Shown here: positions 36,691 through 47,300 of the stretch, piece after piece
How the letters are laid out: each line of letters begins with the position of its first letter
Position numbering within the stretch: position 1 is the stretch's first letter
Assembly: GCA_032718475.1 (NCBI GenBank)
Contig: JAUCBJ010000448.1
Span: 1-64,000 of the forward strand
Direction: 5' to 3'
DNA length: 64,000 nucleotides
From: Nemertoderma westbladi
Lineage: Eukaryota; Xenacoelomorpha; Nemertodermatida; Nemertodermatidae
The notes under the pieces: model-generated
Database searches by the model: none
What the model was told of the DNA's origin: nothing
What the model saw: only the letters and a program-made list of their open reading frames with translations
Translations under genes and position numbers: made by a program

Positions 36691-38048
36691 ATAAAGTGCG
36701 TAACATACCGTGGTTGTAGTAATTCATTAAGTGTGTATAATAATTCATTAAGTGCGTAACATGCCGCGGTTGTAGTAATTCATTAAGTGCGTAAAATGCC
36801 GTGGTTGTAGTTATTCATTAAGTAAGTGCGTAACATGCCGCGGTTGTAATAATTCATTAAGTGTGTATAATAATTAATAAAGTGCGTAACATACCGCGGT
36901 TGTAGTAATTCATCAAGTGTGTATAGTAATTCATTAAGTGCGTAACATGCCGCGGTTGTAGTAATTCATTAAGTGTGTATAATAATTCATTAAGTGCGTA
37001 ACATGCCGCGGTTGTAGTAATTCATTAAGTGCGTAACATGCTGCGGTTGTAGTAATTAATTAAGTGTGTATAATAATTCATTAAGTGCATAACATGCTGC
37101 GGTTGTAGTAATCATTAAGTGTGTATAATAATTTATTAAGTGCTTAACATGCCGCGGTTGTAGTAATTCATTAAGTGCGTAACATGCCGCGGTTGTAGTA
37201 ATTCATTAAGTGCGTAACATGCCGCGGTTGTAGTAATTCATTAAGTGCGTAACATGCCGCGGTTGTAGTAATTCATTAAGTGCGTAACATGCCGCGGTTG
37301 TAGTAATTCATTAAGTGTGTATAATAATTCATTAAGTGCATAACATGCTGCGGTTGTAGTAATTCATTAAGTGCGTAAAATGCCGTGGTTGTAGTAATTC
37401 ATTAAGTGTGTATAATAATTCATTAAGTGCGTAACATGCCGCGGTTGTAGTAATTCATTAAGTGCGTAACATGCTGCGGTTGTAGTAATTAATTAAGTGT
37501 GTATAATAATTCATTAAGTGCATAACATGCTGCGGTTGTAGTAATTCATTAAGTGTGAATAATAATTCATTAAGTGCATAACATGCTGCGGTTGTAGTAA
37601 TTCATTAAGTGTGTATAATAATTCATTAAGTGCGTAACATGCCGCGGTTGTAGTAATTCATTAAGTGCGTAACATGCCGCGGTTGTAGTAATTCATTAAG
37701 TGCGTAACATGCCGCGGTTGTAGTAATTCATTAAGTGTGTATAATAATTTATTAAGTGCGTAACATGCCGTGGTTGTAGTAATTCATTAAGTGCGTAACA
37801 TGCCGCGGTTGTAGTAATTAATTAAGTGCGTAACATGCCGCGGTTGTAGTAATTCATTAAGTGTGTATAATAATGTATTAAGTGCGTAACATGCCGTGGT
37901 TGTAGTAATTCATTAAGTGCGTATAATGCCGTGGTTGTAGTAATTCATTAAGTGTGTATAATAATTTATTAAGTGCTTAACATGCCGTGGTTGTAGTAAT
38001 TCATTAAGTGTGTATAATAATTTATTAAGTGCTTAACATTAACATTCA
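36690..38048. repeat. Composite 35/21-bp minisatellite, array 1
   Basis: Built of a 35-bp subunit (gcgtaacatgccgcggttg plus tagtaattcattaagt) and a 21-bp subunit (gtgtataataattcattaagt). The two share their last 13 bases, so the short one looks like a 14-base internal deletion of the long one. All copies here are of the form with T in ttgTag and C in attCatt. It ends just before a run of about 25 C (about 38,072-38,096). The same repeat, in the same orientation, fills intron 1 of the large gene. Confidence 0.9.
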
Positions 38049-38071
38049 AACTGTCCGTCTTGCGGTTCAAC

Positions 38072-38096
38072 ACCCCCCCCCCCCCCCCCCCCCCCC
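38072..38096. repeat. Homopolymer C-run
   Basis: About 25 consecutive C shortly after minisatellite array 1. Exact length is likely to be unstable and prone to sequencing error. Confidence 0.85.
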
Positions 38097-38222
38097 ACTA
38101 CCCCCGTATTAGTATACTTTACACCCTTAAATTGGTCAATAAAGGCTATAGCTAGAGTAGGTCATATAGAGTTAATGTTGCAAAAATTGTATCAAATAAC
38201 AAATAAGTGTTTAGTATTTACC

Positions 38223-38645
38223 GGTGCACTCAACATGTTTGTGTATTAATTCGTAACATACATTGCGGTGCACTCAATATGTTTGTGTATTAATTCGTAA
38301 CATACATTGCGGTGCACTCAACATGTTTGTGTATTAGTCCGTAACATACATTGCGGTGCACTAAACATGTTTGTGTATTAATTCGTAACATACATTGCTG
38401 TGCACTCAACATGTTTGTGTATTAATTCGTAACATACATTGTGGTCCACTCAACATGTTTGTGTATTAATTTGTAACATACATTGTGGTGCACTCTACAT
38501 GTTTGTGTAATTCGTAACATACATTGCGGTGCACTGAACATGTTTATGTATTAATTCGTAACATACATTGCGGTGCATTCAACATGTTTGTGTGTTAATT
38601 CGTAACATACAATGCGGTGCACTCAACATGTTTGTGTATTAAATT
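38223..38645. repeat. 44-bp minisatellite
   Basis: About nine to ten copies of a 44-bp unit containing gtgcactcaacatgtttgtg and tattaattcgtaacatac. Copies differ by single substitutions and one or two short deletions. It shares the word cgtaacat with the 35/21-bp minisatellite, so a distant common origin is possible. Confidence 0.88.
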
Positions 38646-38649
38646 ATTA

Positions 38650-38838
38650 CTTACATAATGTAACAATATACAGTCACCACGATTCTAACTGTGTACTTAT
38701 ATAATGTAACAATATACAGTAACAATATACAGTAACAACATACACTCACCGCGATTCTAACTGTGTACTTATATAATGTAACAATATACACTCACCGCGA
38801 TTCTAACTGTGTACTTATATAATGTAACAATATACACG
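38650..38838. repeat. 46-bp minisatellite
   Basis: About four copies of a 46-bp unit containing tataatgtaacaatataca and cgattctaactgtgtac. One copy is enlarged by an internal duplication of acaatatacagta. Confidence 0.82.
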
Positions 38839-39105
38839 CCCCCATCCGTTTGCCCCCCCCCCCCCTCCCCCTCTCAAGTTGAATAGTTGTTTATACTTTG
38901 TAATCCTACACCCCCCCCCCTCCCCCCACTCCCATCCGGTTCCCCCCTCCCCCCATGCCACCATCCGGTCCCCCCCTCCCCTACGCCACCATCTGGTCCC
39001 CCCCCCCCCTCTCAAGTTGAATATTTGTTTATAATGTGTAACGCGAACCTTCCCATACACTTTGTAATCCCCCCCCCCCCCCCGCGCCCCCATTCGGTTG
39101 TTAAT
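38839..39105. repeat. C-rich repeats with a ctctcaagttgaat phrase
   Basis: Several C-runs of 8-16 bases are interleaved with short phrases. The phrase ctctcaagttgaat followed by gtttata occurs at about 38,872 and 39,009, and a catccggt phrase occurs several times. Long open frames on both strands here encode only proline- or glycine-rich low-complexity sequence, so they are not gene evidence. Confidence 0.7.
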
Positions 39106-39361
39106 TAAGATAAACTGGTTGAACATGGCTATTTGCTCACGATTGTCAATCGTTATCCCGCTAATTGGTTGTACTGTCACATTCGTCCGACTAAAGAAAT
39201 ACATACACCAAACATCATATAATAATTTGTTTTTAATGTATGTACATATACATTCTGTTGGTGTATGTATAATGATGAATGCTGAGCTGAGTACGGAACC
39301 TGCCATATATAATTAGCATTAGTCCTGAAAAGGACTGTTTTGGTTGTAAATTTTGAAGGTC

Positions 39362-39402
39362 CATAGATAGATAGTTAGTTATGTAGTTAGTTAGTTAGTT
39401 AG
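39362..39402. repeat. GATA/GTTA microsatellite
   Basis: Short run of GATA then GTTA repeats. It overlaps the last two codons and stop codon of the minus-strand SGNH gene, so the exact C-terminus of that protein may vary between alleles. Confidence 0.75.
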
Positions 39403-40021
39403 ACATGAGAGTTGTAGTTTGCTTCAAGGCGAAGAAGAGTTTCCTTTCAGCATTAGCGTTTAGATGTATTCGGTCAGATTTTAATAAAGAATGTTCGGGT
39501 GCAACCAAACCCCGAATAGCTAAGGTTGACCCGAACCCGCTGTCTTTAAACCAAGTTCTCATTCGCTCGTTTAAGACTTGCCAACGTTCGTTATGGTTTG
39601 GGGGGCACTTACCGAACCTTGGAAAAGCTTCCAACCACACAATCTTTGATCCTGTAACAGTGTGGAATGCAGTGATGGCGGTCTGCAACTGTTCGTGAAC
39701 TTCCACACTGTTACAGAGATCATTGCCCCCCATACAGATGAATGATATGCATGGTTTAAGGACAGCGGAACTACTGTACGTATTAATTACTAGGGGGAAA
39801 TCCTTTAGTGTACGTATGTATTTATTGTTAGGAAAGTAATAGTTTATGTTAGCGGTAGGAGATAGTTCAGCAATATTGTAGTTTGTAGTAAAACGACGGA
39901 AATGGGAGTCACCCGTAAGTAGTATCTCATGTGTAGTGTGGTTAGAAGTGCAGTGTATAGCGTCTAGATCTAGATAATTAACATTAGATAGGTAGGGAGT
40001 TTGTTTATGTGTATGAGGCAT
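39395..40021 (-). CDS. SGNH/GDSL-hydrolase-like protein, 208 aa
   Basis: An intact single-exon frame with an ATG start. Three SGNH blocks are visible. Block I is GDSH with the nucleophile Ser39; block III is GGND with Asn100; block V is DRIHLN with Asp183 and His186. Block II is not certain. The length of about 200 residues fits one complete SGNH domain, a fold that hydrolyses ester bonds in lipids, sugars or acetylated substrates. No signal peptide is evident, so a cytosolic protein is likely. Families of this kind accompany some animal retroelements of the DIRS/Ngaro group. Here no reverse transcriptase or tyrosine recombinase is nearby, so it could be a cargo gene, a relic or a domesticated copy. 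Its only gene neighbour is the large replicase, divergently oriented about 4 kb away. The start is the only in-frame ATG before block I. The hydrolase assignment is fairly sure; the substrate is unknown. Confidence 0.72.
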   Translation of the reverse strand: MPHTHKQTPYLSNVNYLDLDAIHCTSNHTTHEILLTGDSHFRRFTTNYNIAELSPTANINYYFPNNKYIRTLKDFPLVINTYSSSAVLKPCISFICMGGNDLCNSVEVHEQLQTAITAFHTVTGSKIVWLEAFPRFGKCPPNHNERWQVLNERMRTWFKDSGFGSTLAIRGLVAPEHSLLKSDRIHLNANAERKLFFALKQTTTLMSN

Positions 40022-40743
40022 CGTGTTGAATTAGTAAGGTCCAACCAAGTGTTATGTATAATTAGAATTTTAGTTAGATTTAGATAGAGTTCCTCAGAAA
40101 TTTTATCACACAACATTTATCCCCAGATAAATGCTCTAACGATAAACTTGTATTCCTACACTATATATATGTGATGTAGACAAGGGATAATTCATGTGTT
40201 TATGTTAGTGGGAAAAGTGTTGATTCAATTCGAAGCAACCTCACTAAACTTCAACCAAAGTTAAAACCCATAAAATATTATCTTGGCGCCAATAGTCTGT
40301 ATCGAGTACCTGATCAGCTCTTACTTGTCAAACAATTTGCAACTAATTACAGTATAATAGATCAGTGTTGATATTTTGGCGACAGAAAGTCTGTATCAAC
40401 ATTCCGTTCTCAGCATAGCTTTAGACTAACTTTAATCTTGTTTGACCAAGTATTCGCAGACTCCATTTCTCCATTAATTACAGTGTTACACAACTTTAAC
40501 ATGGGTTAAGTTTCCACAGTTAAGGACCTAACCAGTATGGTGGTGGCTCATGGAGGCCAAACAACTGAAAAATAATAAATCGCATCAACAAGTAAATCAC
40601 GAAATTTAGCATGTGTTACCCATAACTCCCATCCATCCTGTTCATTGATTTGGTTAGTGGCAATTTCGCCCTCGTCTATAATACCAGGTGTTAACTTTTC
40701 AGTCCAAACATAATGTAATTTAAAATATGAAGAATGTATTTTA
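40022..40743. other. Intergenic stretch, no gene
   Basis: Moderately AT-rich, non-repetitive sequence between the SGNH gene and the CCACA satellite. Apart from the possible TATA element, I see no motif or plausible reading frame. Confidence 0.5.
40161..40170 (-). promoter_or_regulatory. Possible TATA element for the SGNH gene
   Basis: A TATATATAG on the minus strand lies about 140 bp before the ATG. Initiation about 30 bp further would leave a 5' leader of about 110 nt. Position is plausible, but AT-rich runs of this kind are common here. Confidence 0.25.
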
Positions 40744-40751
40744 ATGATTTT

Positions 40752-42172
40752 ACAGTACAGCCACACACCACGTCACACGCCACGGCACACGCCACGCTAC
40801 ACGCTATGCCACACGCAACGCCACACCACACCACACGCCACGCCACATGCCATGCCACGCCACGCCACACCACACGCCATGCCACACGCTATGCCAAACG
40901 CCATGCCACACGTCACATGCAACACCACACGCCACGCCACACACCACGCCACACGCCACGAAACCCACCACGCCAAACGCCATGCCACACGCAACGCCAT
41001 GCCACACGCCACGCCACACACCACGTCACACGCCACGGCACACGCCACGCCACACGCAACGCCACACGCCACGCCACACCACACGCAACTCCACATGCCA
41101 CGCCACGCCACACGCCATGCCACACGTCATGCCACACGCCATGCCACACGTCACATGCAACACAACACGCCACGCCACACACCACGCCACACGCCACGAA
41201 ACCCACAACGCCACATGCCATGCCGCACGCCATGCCACACGCAACGCCACACGCCACGCCACACACCATGTCACACGCCACGGCACACGCCACGCCACAC
41301 GCTACGCCACATGCCACGCCACACCACACGCCACTCCACATGCCACGCCACGCAACACCACACACCATGCCACACGCCATGCCACACGCCATGCCACACG
41401 CCATGCCACATGCCATGCCACACGTCACATGCAACACCACACGCCACGCCACACACCACGCCACACGCCACGAAACCCACCACGCCACATGCCTTGCCGC
41501 ACGCCATGCCACACGCAACGCCACACGCCACGCCACACACAATGTCACACGCCACGGCACACGCCACGCCGCACGCTACGCCACATGCCACGCCACACCA
41601 CACGCCACACGCAACTCCACATGCCACGCCACGCCACACCACACACCATGCCACACGCCATGCCACACGCCATGCCACACGTCACATGCAACACCACACG
41701 CCACGCGCTACACACCACGCCACGCCACACGCCATGCCACACGCCATGCCACACGCCATGCCACACGTCACATGCAACACCACACGCCACGCCACACACC
41801 ACGCCACACGCAACGAAACCCACCACGCCACACGCCATTGCCACACGCCATGCCACACGCCATGCCACACGCCATGCCACACGCAACGCCACACCACACG
41901 CCACGCCACAAACCACGTCACACGCCACGGCACACGCCACGCCACACGCTACGCCACATGCCACGCCACACCACACGCAACACGCAACGCCACATGCCAC
42001 GCCACGCCATGCCACACATCACATGCAACACTACATGTCACGCCACACACTACGCCACACGCCACGAAATCCACCACGCCACACGCCACGCCTCACACCA
42101 CGCCACACGCCACGCCACACACAACGCCACACGCCATGCCACACACAACGCCACACGACACGCCACGCCCCA
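40752..42172. repeat. CCACA/CGCCA satellite, about 1.4 kb
   Basis: Almost entirely built from the pentamers CCACA, CGCCA, TGCCA and variants, giving a near 10-bp periodicity. A longer phrase (cgtcacatgcaacac followed by cacgaaaccca) returns at about 40,911, 41,151, 41,428, 41,686, 41,768 and 42,018, mostly 240-280 bp apart. All three plus-strand frames are open for more than 450 codons, giving His-Ala-Thr-Pro-rich translations, because the pentamers cannot make a stop. This is a property of the repeat, not evidence of a protein. Confidence 0.85.
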
Positions 42173-42560
42173 CAATTTAATATTTCAGAAGAAGTAATAC
42201 GATTAATTATTATTAAAGAATGATTTATATTAATATCTTACTGCATATAATTTATCATGTATATCATTAATTCATTATCATACATTATCAATATCAATAT
42301 CAGTACCGTACCTACCTGCCATTCTATTTTTAACCCACTTAGAACCACCCACAATGAATGTTTATAATATTATAAATTATTATTTGCCAGTAAAACACAG
42401 ACAGGATTTAATTTGCCTTTAGCTAAGACATGGGAAGTAGCCTAACGCACGTGCACAGAGTTCGTTCAACTAATGTGGTTCTAAGAAATTTTCCATGTGA
42501 AAGCTCTCACCTTTTGAACTCTTACTCGTTCTCTCACACGGCCAGCATGTCTACCTCGTC
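42173..42560. other. Upstream region of the large gene, no gene
   Basis: AT-rich and unremarkable sequence with one CACGTG E-box-like word near 42,449. It leads into the promoter-like region. Confidence 0.4.
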
Positions 42561-42564
42561 ACCC

Positions 42565-42640
42565 ATTGGATGATAGCAGGAAGAGGTGTACAGGTGGCTT
42601 CTATATAAGCAAGTTAGCAGGCAACAACTATGTGGAATTT
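42565..42640 (+). promoter_or_regulatory. Candidate RNA polymerase II promoter of the replicase gene
   Basis: An inverted CCAAT box (ATTGG, 42,565-42,569) is followed 33 bp later by a good TATA box (TATATAAG, 42,602-42,609). Transcription should begin near 42,632-42,660, where a TTCATTCT initiator-like word occurs. It is the only strong TATA/CCAAT pair seen before the first coding exon, and it is correctly oriented. The assignment rests on motifs alone. Confidence 0.5.
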
Positions 42641-43525
42641 CAACTGAAATACCGTTCGTTTCATTCTGTTCTTGCTAACTGAACTTAGTTTGCTACGTAC
42701 CGGTAGTTTTTTTTATTTAATTTTTATTGCTTGCATCCATACCAGCAGACCGATACTGTTTCTTGGTAGCCTCTAGCATTGAGTAGGCCTATAGCATATG
42801 TTATGGCATTTTATAATACGGTACCGGTATTTACTAGTACTGAAGGCCTACTTGTACTATGATTAATAGGCCTACTGTAATAATTTAATGCATACACTAC
42901 ACTACACTACCAACAGGACCAATTCCAATGTAGGCCTAGCTTTGGGAAGTACCCTACTGAACTATTACACTGTTACAGTACAGCAGTATACAGTATCAAT
43001 GCAGCAATGTCAAAATGCAAAGCTGTAGGCCTAGGCTTCCTGTACGCTGTACCTACCTAGGTTGCTATAATTTATCACTTTCTTTTTGAATGTGGAAGGG
43101 AAAAAGTGTTATTTTTTAGTGTACCGTAGTCCCACTTAGTTGCTTAGTGCTTGAATGGTTGAATTCAATTTATTCATTCAGGGCTTAAGCCAGCCAGCAG
43201 CCCTAATTCTGTAATAACCGGTACAATAGCCTACCGGTACCGGGTACTTTCTATGTTTATTATTTAGGCTTGATTGATTGCGATTGATTGATATTGATTG
43301 CGATTATTATTATTATTATTATTATTGGATATTATATTATTATTTATTTACGTGGTTGCGATAGCTGAAACTAACTCGAAGCTTTGGTGGATTGCCATCG
43401 ATTTTCTTGGCTTCTTCTTCCGGTTCTGTGGAAGCTATTGCGACTTAACTTTTTTATTGTTTTATTTTATCGCTGTGCGTCGTGGAACACTAAACGTTTG
43501 ACCGTTCATTTGCTTCATTCACCAG
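42640..43525 (+). other. Possible 5' untranslated exon of the replicase gene
   Basis: Sequence downstream of the TATA box with no long frame and many TAGGCCTA and TACCGGTA words. It includes an ATT microsatellite at about 43,298-43,345. A CAG/GTTAGT splice donor at 43,525/43,526 could pair with the acceptor at 43,926-43,927, giving a 402-nt intron. The 67-codon leucine-rich frame over the microsatellite starts with TTG and is not taken as a gene. Confidence 0.35.
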
Positions 43526-43928
43526 GTTAGTCAATAAATCCCAAACTGCCAACACAGGCCTATCTGTAACGGACAACGGCAGCGTAGCCCATAGTCAGCC
43601 CACAGTCAGATAGTAGTAGCATAGGCCTGGATATGAAGTACCGGTTGGCGAATCTTATTTTTCTGGTATAGGGCTTTAATATATTATTAAATAAATGAAT
43701 TGTAGTAGAATATAGTGTGCGCTTTCTCATTTTTTTCATTTCTGAACTACCGGTATTTATTGGTTCTACAATATCATTCATATATTATGTCTGTTATTGT
43801 TAAAAATTTGTATTGACATGTCCAAGTCTTTAACACTATTTATATTCACCATTTTAATATTACAGCTCAACTACCTTTTATATTAGCCTACTTGGTGGTC
43901 TCCCTTAATGTCTGTATTTTCTTTTAGA

Positions 43929-44114
43929 ATGGGTAAATCTAGAATACGAAAAAACGTGTGTTCGTACTGCCATGGCCAAGTACCTCCGACACGCCACACT
44001 AAGGCTACGTGCCGCGTTCGTAGGGAACACCGAGCGTTGGGGATCTTTGAGGATACCATTGAGGAGGGGATTGGGATGGAAGCTCGGATCCGGCTTAGCC
44101 TTCAACAGGAGCGG
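43929..44114 (+). CDS. Replicase gene, coding exon 1: zinc-knuckle-like N-terminus
   Basis: Starts at an ATG one base after a polypyrimidine-AG acceptor (AG at 43,926-43,927), so an untranslated exon probably precedes it. It encodes 62 residues beginning MGKSRIRKN. Residues C11, C14, H23 and C28 form a CX2CX8HX4C array. Its HTKATC end resembles the CCHC knuckles of transposase and SWIM-type proteins, where they bind nucleic acid or protein. The rest is basic and then helical (EARIRLSLQQER). It ends in phase 0 at the donor GTAAGT. The zinc-binding role is inferred from spacing. Confidence 0.68.
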
Positions 44115-44135
44115 GTAAGTTAACCGATATACCGA

Positions 44136-44300
44136 TAATTTGTATACTATTTGTACGCCCCCCCCCCCCCCCCAGCCGTGTCAATTTGTATTCTATTTGT
44201 ACACCCCCCCCCCCCCCAGCCGTGTCAATTTGTATTCTATTTGTACACCCCCCCCCCCCCCCCAGCCGTGTCAATTTGTATACTATTTGTACACCGCATA
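44136..44300. repeat. C-run minisatellite, unit about 44 bp
   Basis: Three to four copies of a unit made of 14-17 C followed by agccgtgtcaatttgta and ttctatttgtac, beginning about 20 nt after the splice donor. On the transcript it gives C-rich blocks next to the 5' splice site. Confidence 0.82.
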
Positions 44301-44305
44301 CATCG

Positions 44306-47300
44306 CGTAACATGCCGCGGTTGCAGTAATTTATTAAGTGTGTATAATAATTTATTAAGTGCGTAACATGCCGCGGTTGCAGTAATTTATTAAGTGCGTA
44401 TAATAATTTATTAAGTGCGTAACATGCCGCGGTTGCAGTAATTTATTAAGTGTGTATAATAATTTATTAAGTGCGTAACATGCCGCGGTTGCAGTAATTT
44501 ATTAAGTGCGTAAAATGCCGCGGTTGCAGTAATTTATTAAGTGTGTATAATAATTTATTAAGTGCGTAACATGCCGCGGTTGCAGTAATTTATTAAGTGT
44601 GTATAATAATTTATTAAGTGCGTAACATGCCGCGGTTGCAGTAATTTATTAAGTGCGTAAAATGCCGCGGTTGCAGTAATTTATTAAGTGTGTATAATAA
44701 TTTATTAAGTGCGTAACATGCCGCGGTTGCAGTAATTTATTAAGTGTGTATAATAATTTATTAAGTGCGTAACATGCCGCGGTTGCAGTAATTTATTAAG
44801 TGCGTAAAATGCCGCGGTTGCAGTAATTTATTAAGTGTGTATAATAATTTATTAAGTGCGTAACATGCCGCGGTTGCAGTAATTTATTAAGTGTGTATAA
44901 TAATTTATTAAGTGCGTAACATGCCGCGGTTGCAGTAATTTATTAAGTGTGTATAATAATTTATTAAGTGCGTAAAATGCCGCGGTTGCAGTAATTTATT
45001 AAGTGTGTATAATAATTTATTAAGTGCGTAACATGCCGCGGTTGCAGTAATTTATTAAGTGTGTATAATAATTTATTAAGTGCGTAACATGCCGCGGTTG
45101 CAGTAATTTATTAAGTGTGTATAATAATTTATTAAGTGCGTAACATGCCGCGGTTGCAGTAATTTATTAAGTGTGTATAATAATTTATTAAGTGCGTAAA
45201 ATGCCGCGGTTGCAGTAATTTATTAAGTGTGTATAATAATTTATTAAGTGCGTAACATGCCGCGGTTGCAGTAATTTATTAAGTGCGTAAAATGCCGCGG
45301 TTGCAGTAATTTATTAAGTGTGTATAATAATTTATTAAGTGCGTAACATGCCGTGGTTGTAGTAATTCATTAAGTGTGTATAATAATTCATTAAGTGCGT
45401 AACATGCCGCGGTTGCAGTAATTTATTAAGTGTGTATAATAATTTATTAAGTGCGTAACATGCCGCGGTTGCAGTAATTTATTAAGTGCGTAAAATGCCG
45501 CGGTTGCAGTAATTTATTAAGTGTGTATAATAATTTATTAAGTGCGTAACATGCCGCGGTTGCAGTAATTTATTAAGTGTGTATAATAATTTATTAAGTG
45601 CGTAACATGCCGCGGTTGCAGTAATTTATTAAGTGCGTAAAATGCCGCGGTTGCAGTAATTTATTAAGTGTGTATAATAATTTATTAAGTGCGTAACATG
45701 CCGCGGTTGCAGTAATTTATTAAGTGTGTATAATAATTTATTAAGTGCGTAACATGCCGTGGTTGTAGTAATTCATTAAGTGTGTATAATAATTCATTAA
45801 GTGCGTAACATGCCGCGGTTGCAGTAATTTATTAAGTGTGTATAATAATTTATTAAGTGCGTAACATGCCGCGGTTGCAGTAATTTATTAAGTGCGTAAA
45901 ATGCCGCGGTTGCAGTAATTTATTAAGTGTGTATAATAATTTATTAAGTGCGTAACATGCCGCGGTTGCAGTAATTTATTAAGTGTGTATAATAATTTAT
46001 TAAGTGCGTAACATGCCGCGGTTGCAGTAATTTATTAAGTGCGTAAAATGCCGCGGTTGCAGTAATTTATTAAGTGTGTATAATAATTTATTAAGTGCGT
46101 AACATGCCGCGGTTGCAGTAATTTATTAAGTGTGTATAATAATTTATTAAGTGCGTAACATGCCGCGGTTGCAGTAATTTATTAAGTGCGTAAAATGCCG
46201 CGGTTGCAGTAATTTATTAAGTGTGTATAATAATTTATTAAGTGCGTAACATGCCGCGGTTGCAGTAATTTATTAAGTGTGTATAATAATTTATTAAGTG
46301 CGTAACATGCCGCGGTTGCAGTAATTTATTAAGTGTGTATAATAATTTATTAAGTGCGTAACATGCCGCGGTTGCAGTAATTTATTAAGTGTGTATAATA
46401 ATTTATTAAGTGCGTAACATGCCGCGGTTGCAGTAATTTATTAAGTGTGTATAATAATTTATTAAGTGCGTAACATGCCGCGGTTGCAGTAATTTATTAA
46501 GTGCGTAAAATGCCGCGGTTGCAGTAATTTATTAAGTGTGTATAATAATTTATTAAGTGCGTAACATGCCGTGGTTGTAGTAATTCATTAAGTGTGTATA
46601 ATAATTCATTAAGTGCGTAACATGCCGCGGTTGCAGTAATTTATTAAGTGTGTATAATAATTTATTAAGTGCGTAACATGCCGCGGTTGCAGTAATTTAT
46701 TAAGTGCGTAAAATGCCGCGGTTGCAGTAATTTATTAAGTGTGTATAATAATTTATTAAGTGCGTAACATGCCGCGGTTGCAGTAATTTATTAAGTGTGT
46801 ATAATAATTTATTAAGTGCGTAACATGCCGCGGTTGCAGTAATTTATTAAGTGCGTAAAATGCCGCGGTTGCAGTAATTTATTAAGTGTGTATAATAATT
46901 TATTAAGTGCTGCGTAACATGCCGCGGTTGTAGTAATTCATTAAGTGTGTATAATAATTCATTAAGTGCGTAACATGCCGTGGTTGTAGTAATTCATTAA
47001 GTGCGTAACATGCCGCGGTTGTAGTAATTCATTAAGTGTGTATAATAATTCATTAAGTGCGTAACATGCCGTGGTTGTAGTAATTCATTAAGTGCGTAAC
47101 ATGCCGCGGTTGCAGTAATTTATTAAGTGTGTATAATAATTTATTAAGTGCGTAACATGCCGCGGTTGCAGTAATTTATTAAGTGTGTATAATAATTCAT
47201 TAAGTGCTTAACATGCCGCGGTTGTAGTAATTCATTAAGTGTGTATAATAATTCATTAAGTGCGTAACATGCCGCGGTTGTAGTAATTCATTAAGTGCGT

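Noticed and set aside
38839-39306. Long glycine/arginine-rich minus-strand frame and proline-rich plus-strand frame
   Set aside because: Both are translations of C-runs and their flanks. No start context or domain.
40734-42197. Three overlapping frames of about 460-490 codons rich in His, Ala, Thr and Pro, and minus-strand Trp/Arg/Val/Ala/Cys-rich frames
   Set aside because: They are products of a pentamer satellite that cannot form stop codons. No domain, and no preference among frames.
43298-43501. Leucine-rich hydrophobic frame that could look like a membrane peptide
   Set aside because: It starts with TTG on an ATT microsatellite and lies in the presumed 5' untranslated region.
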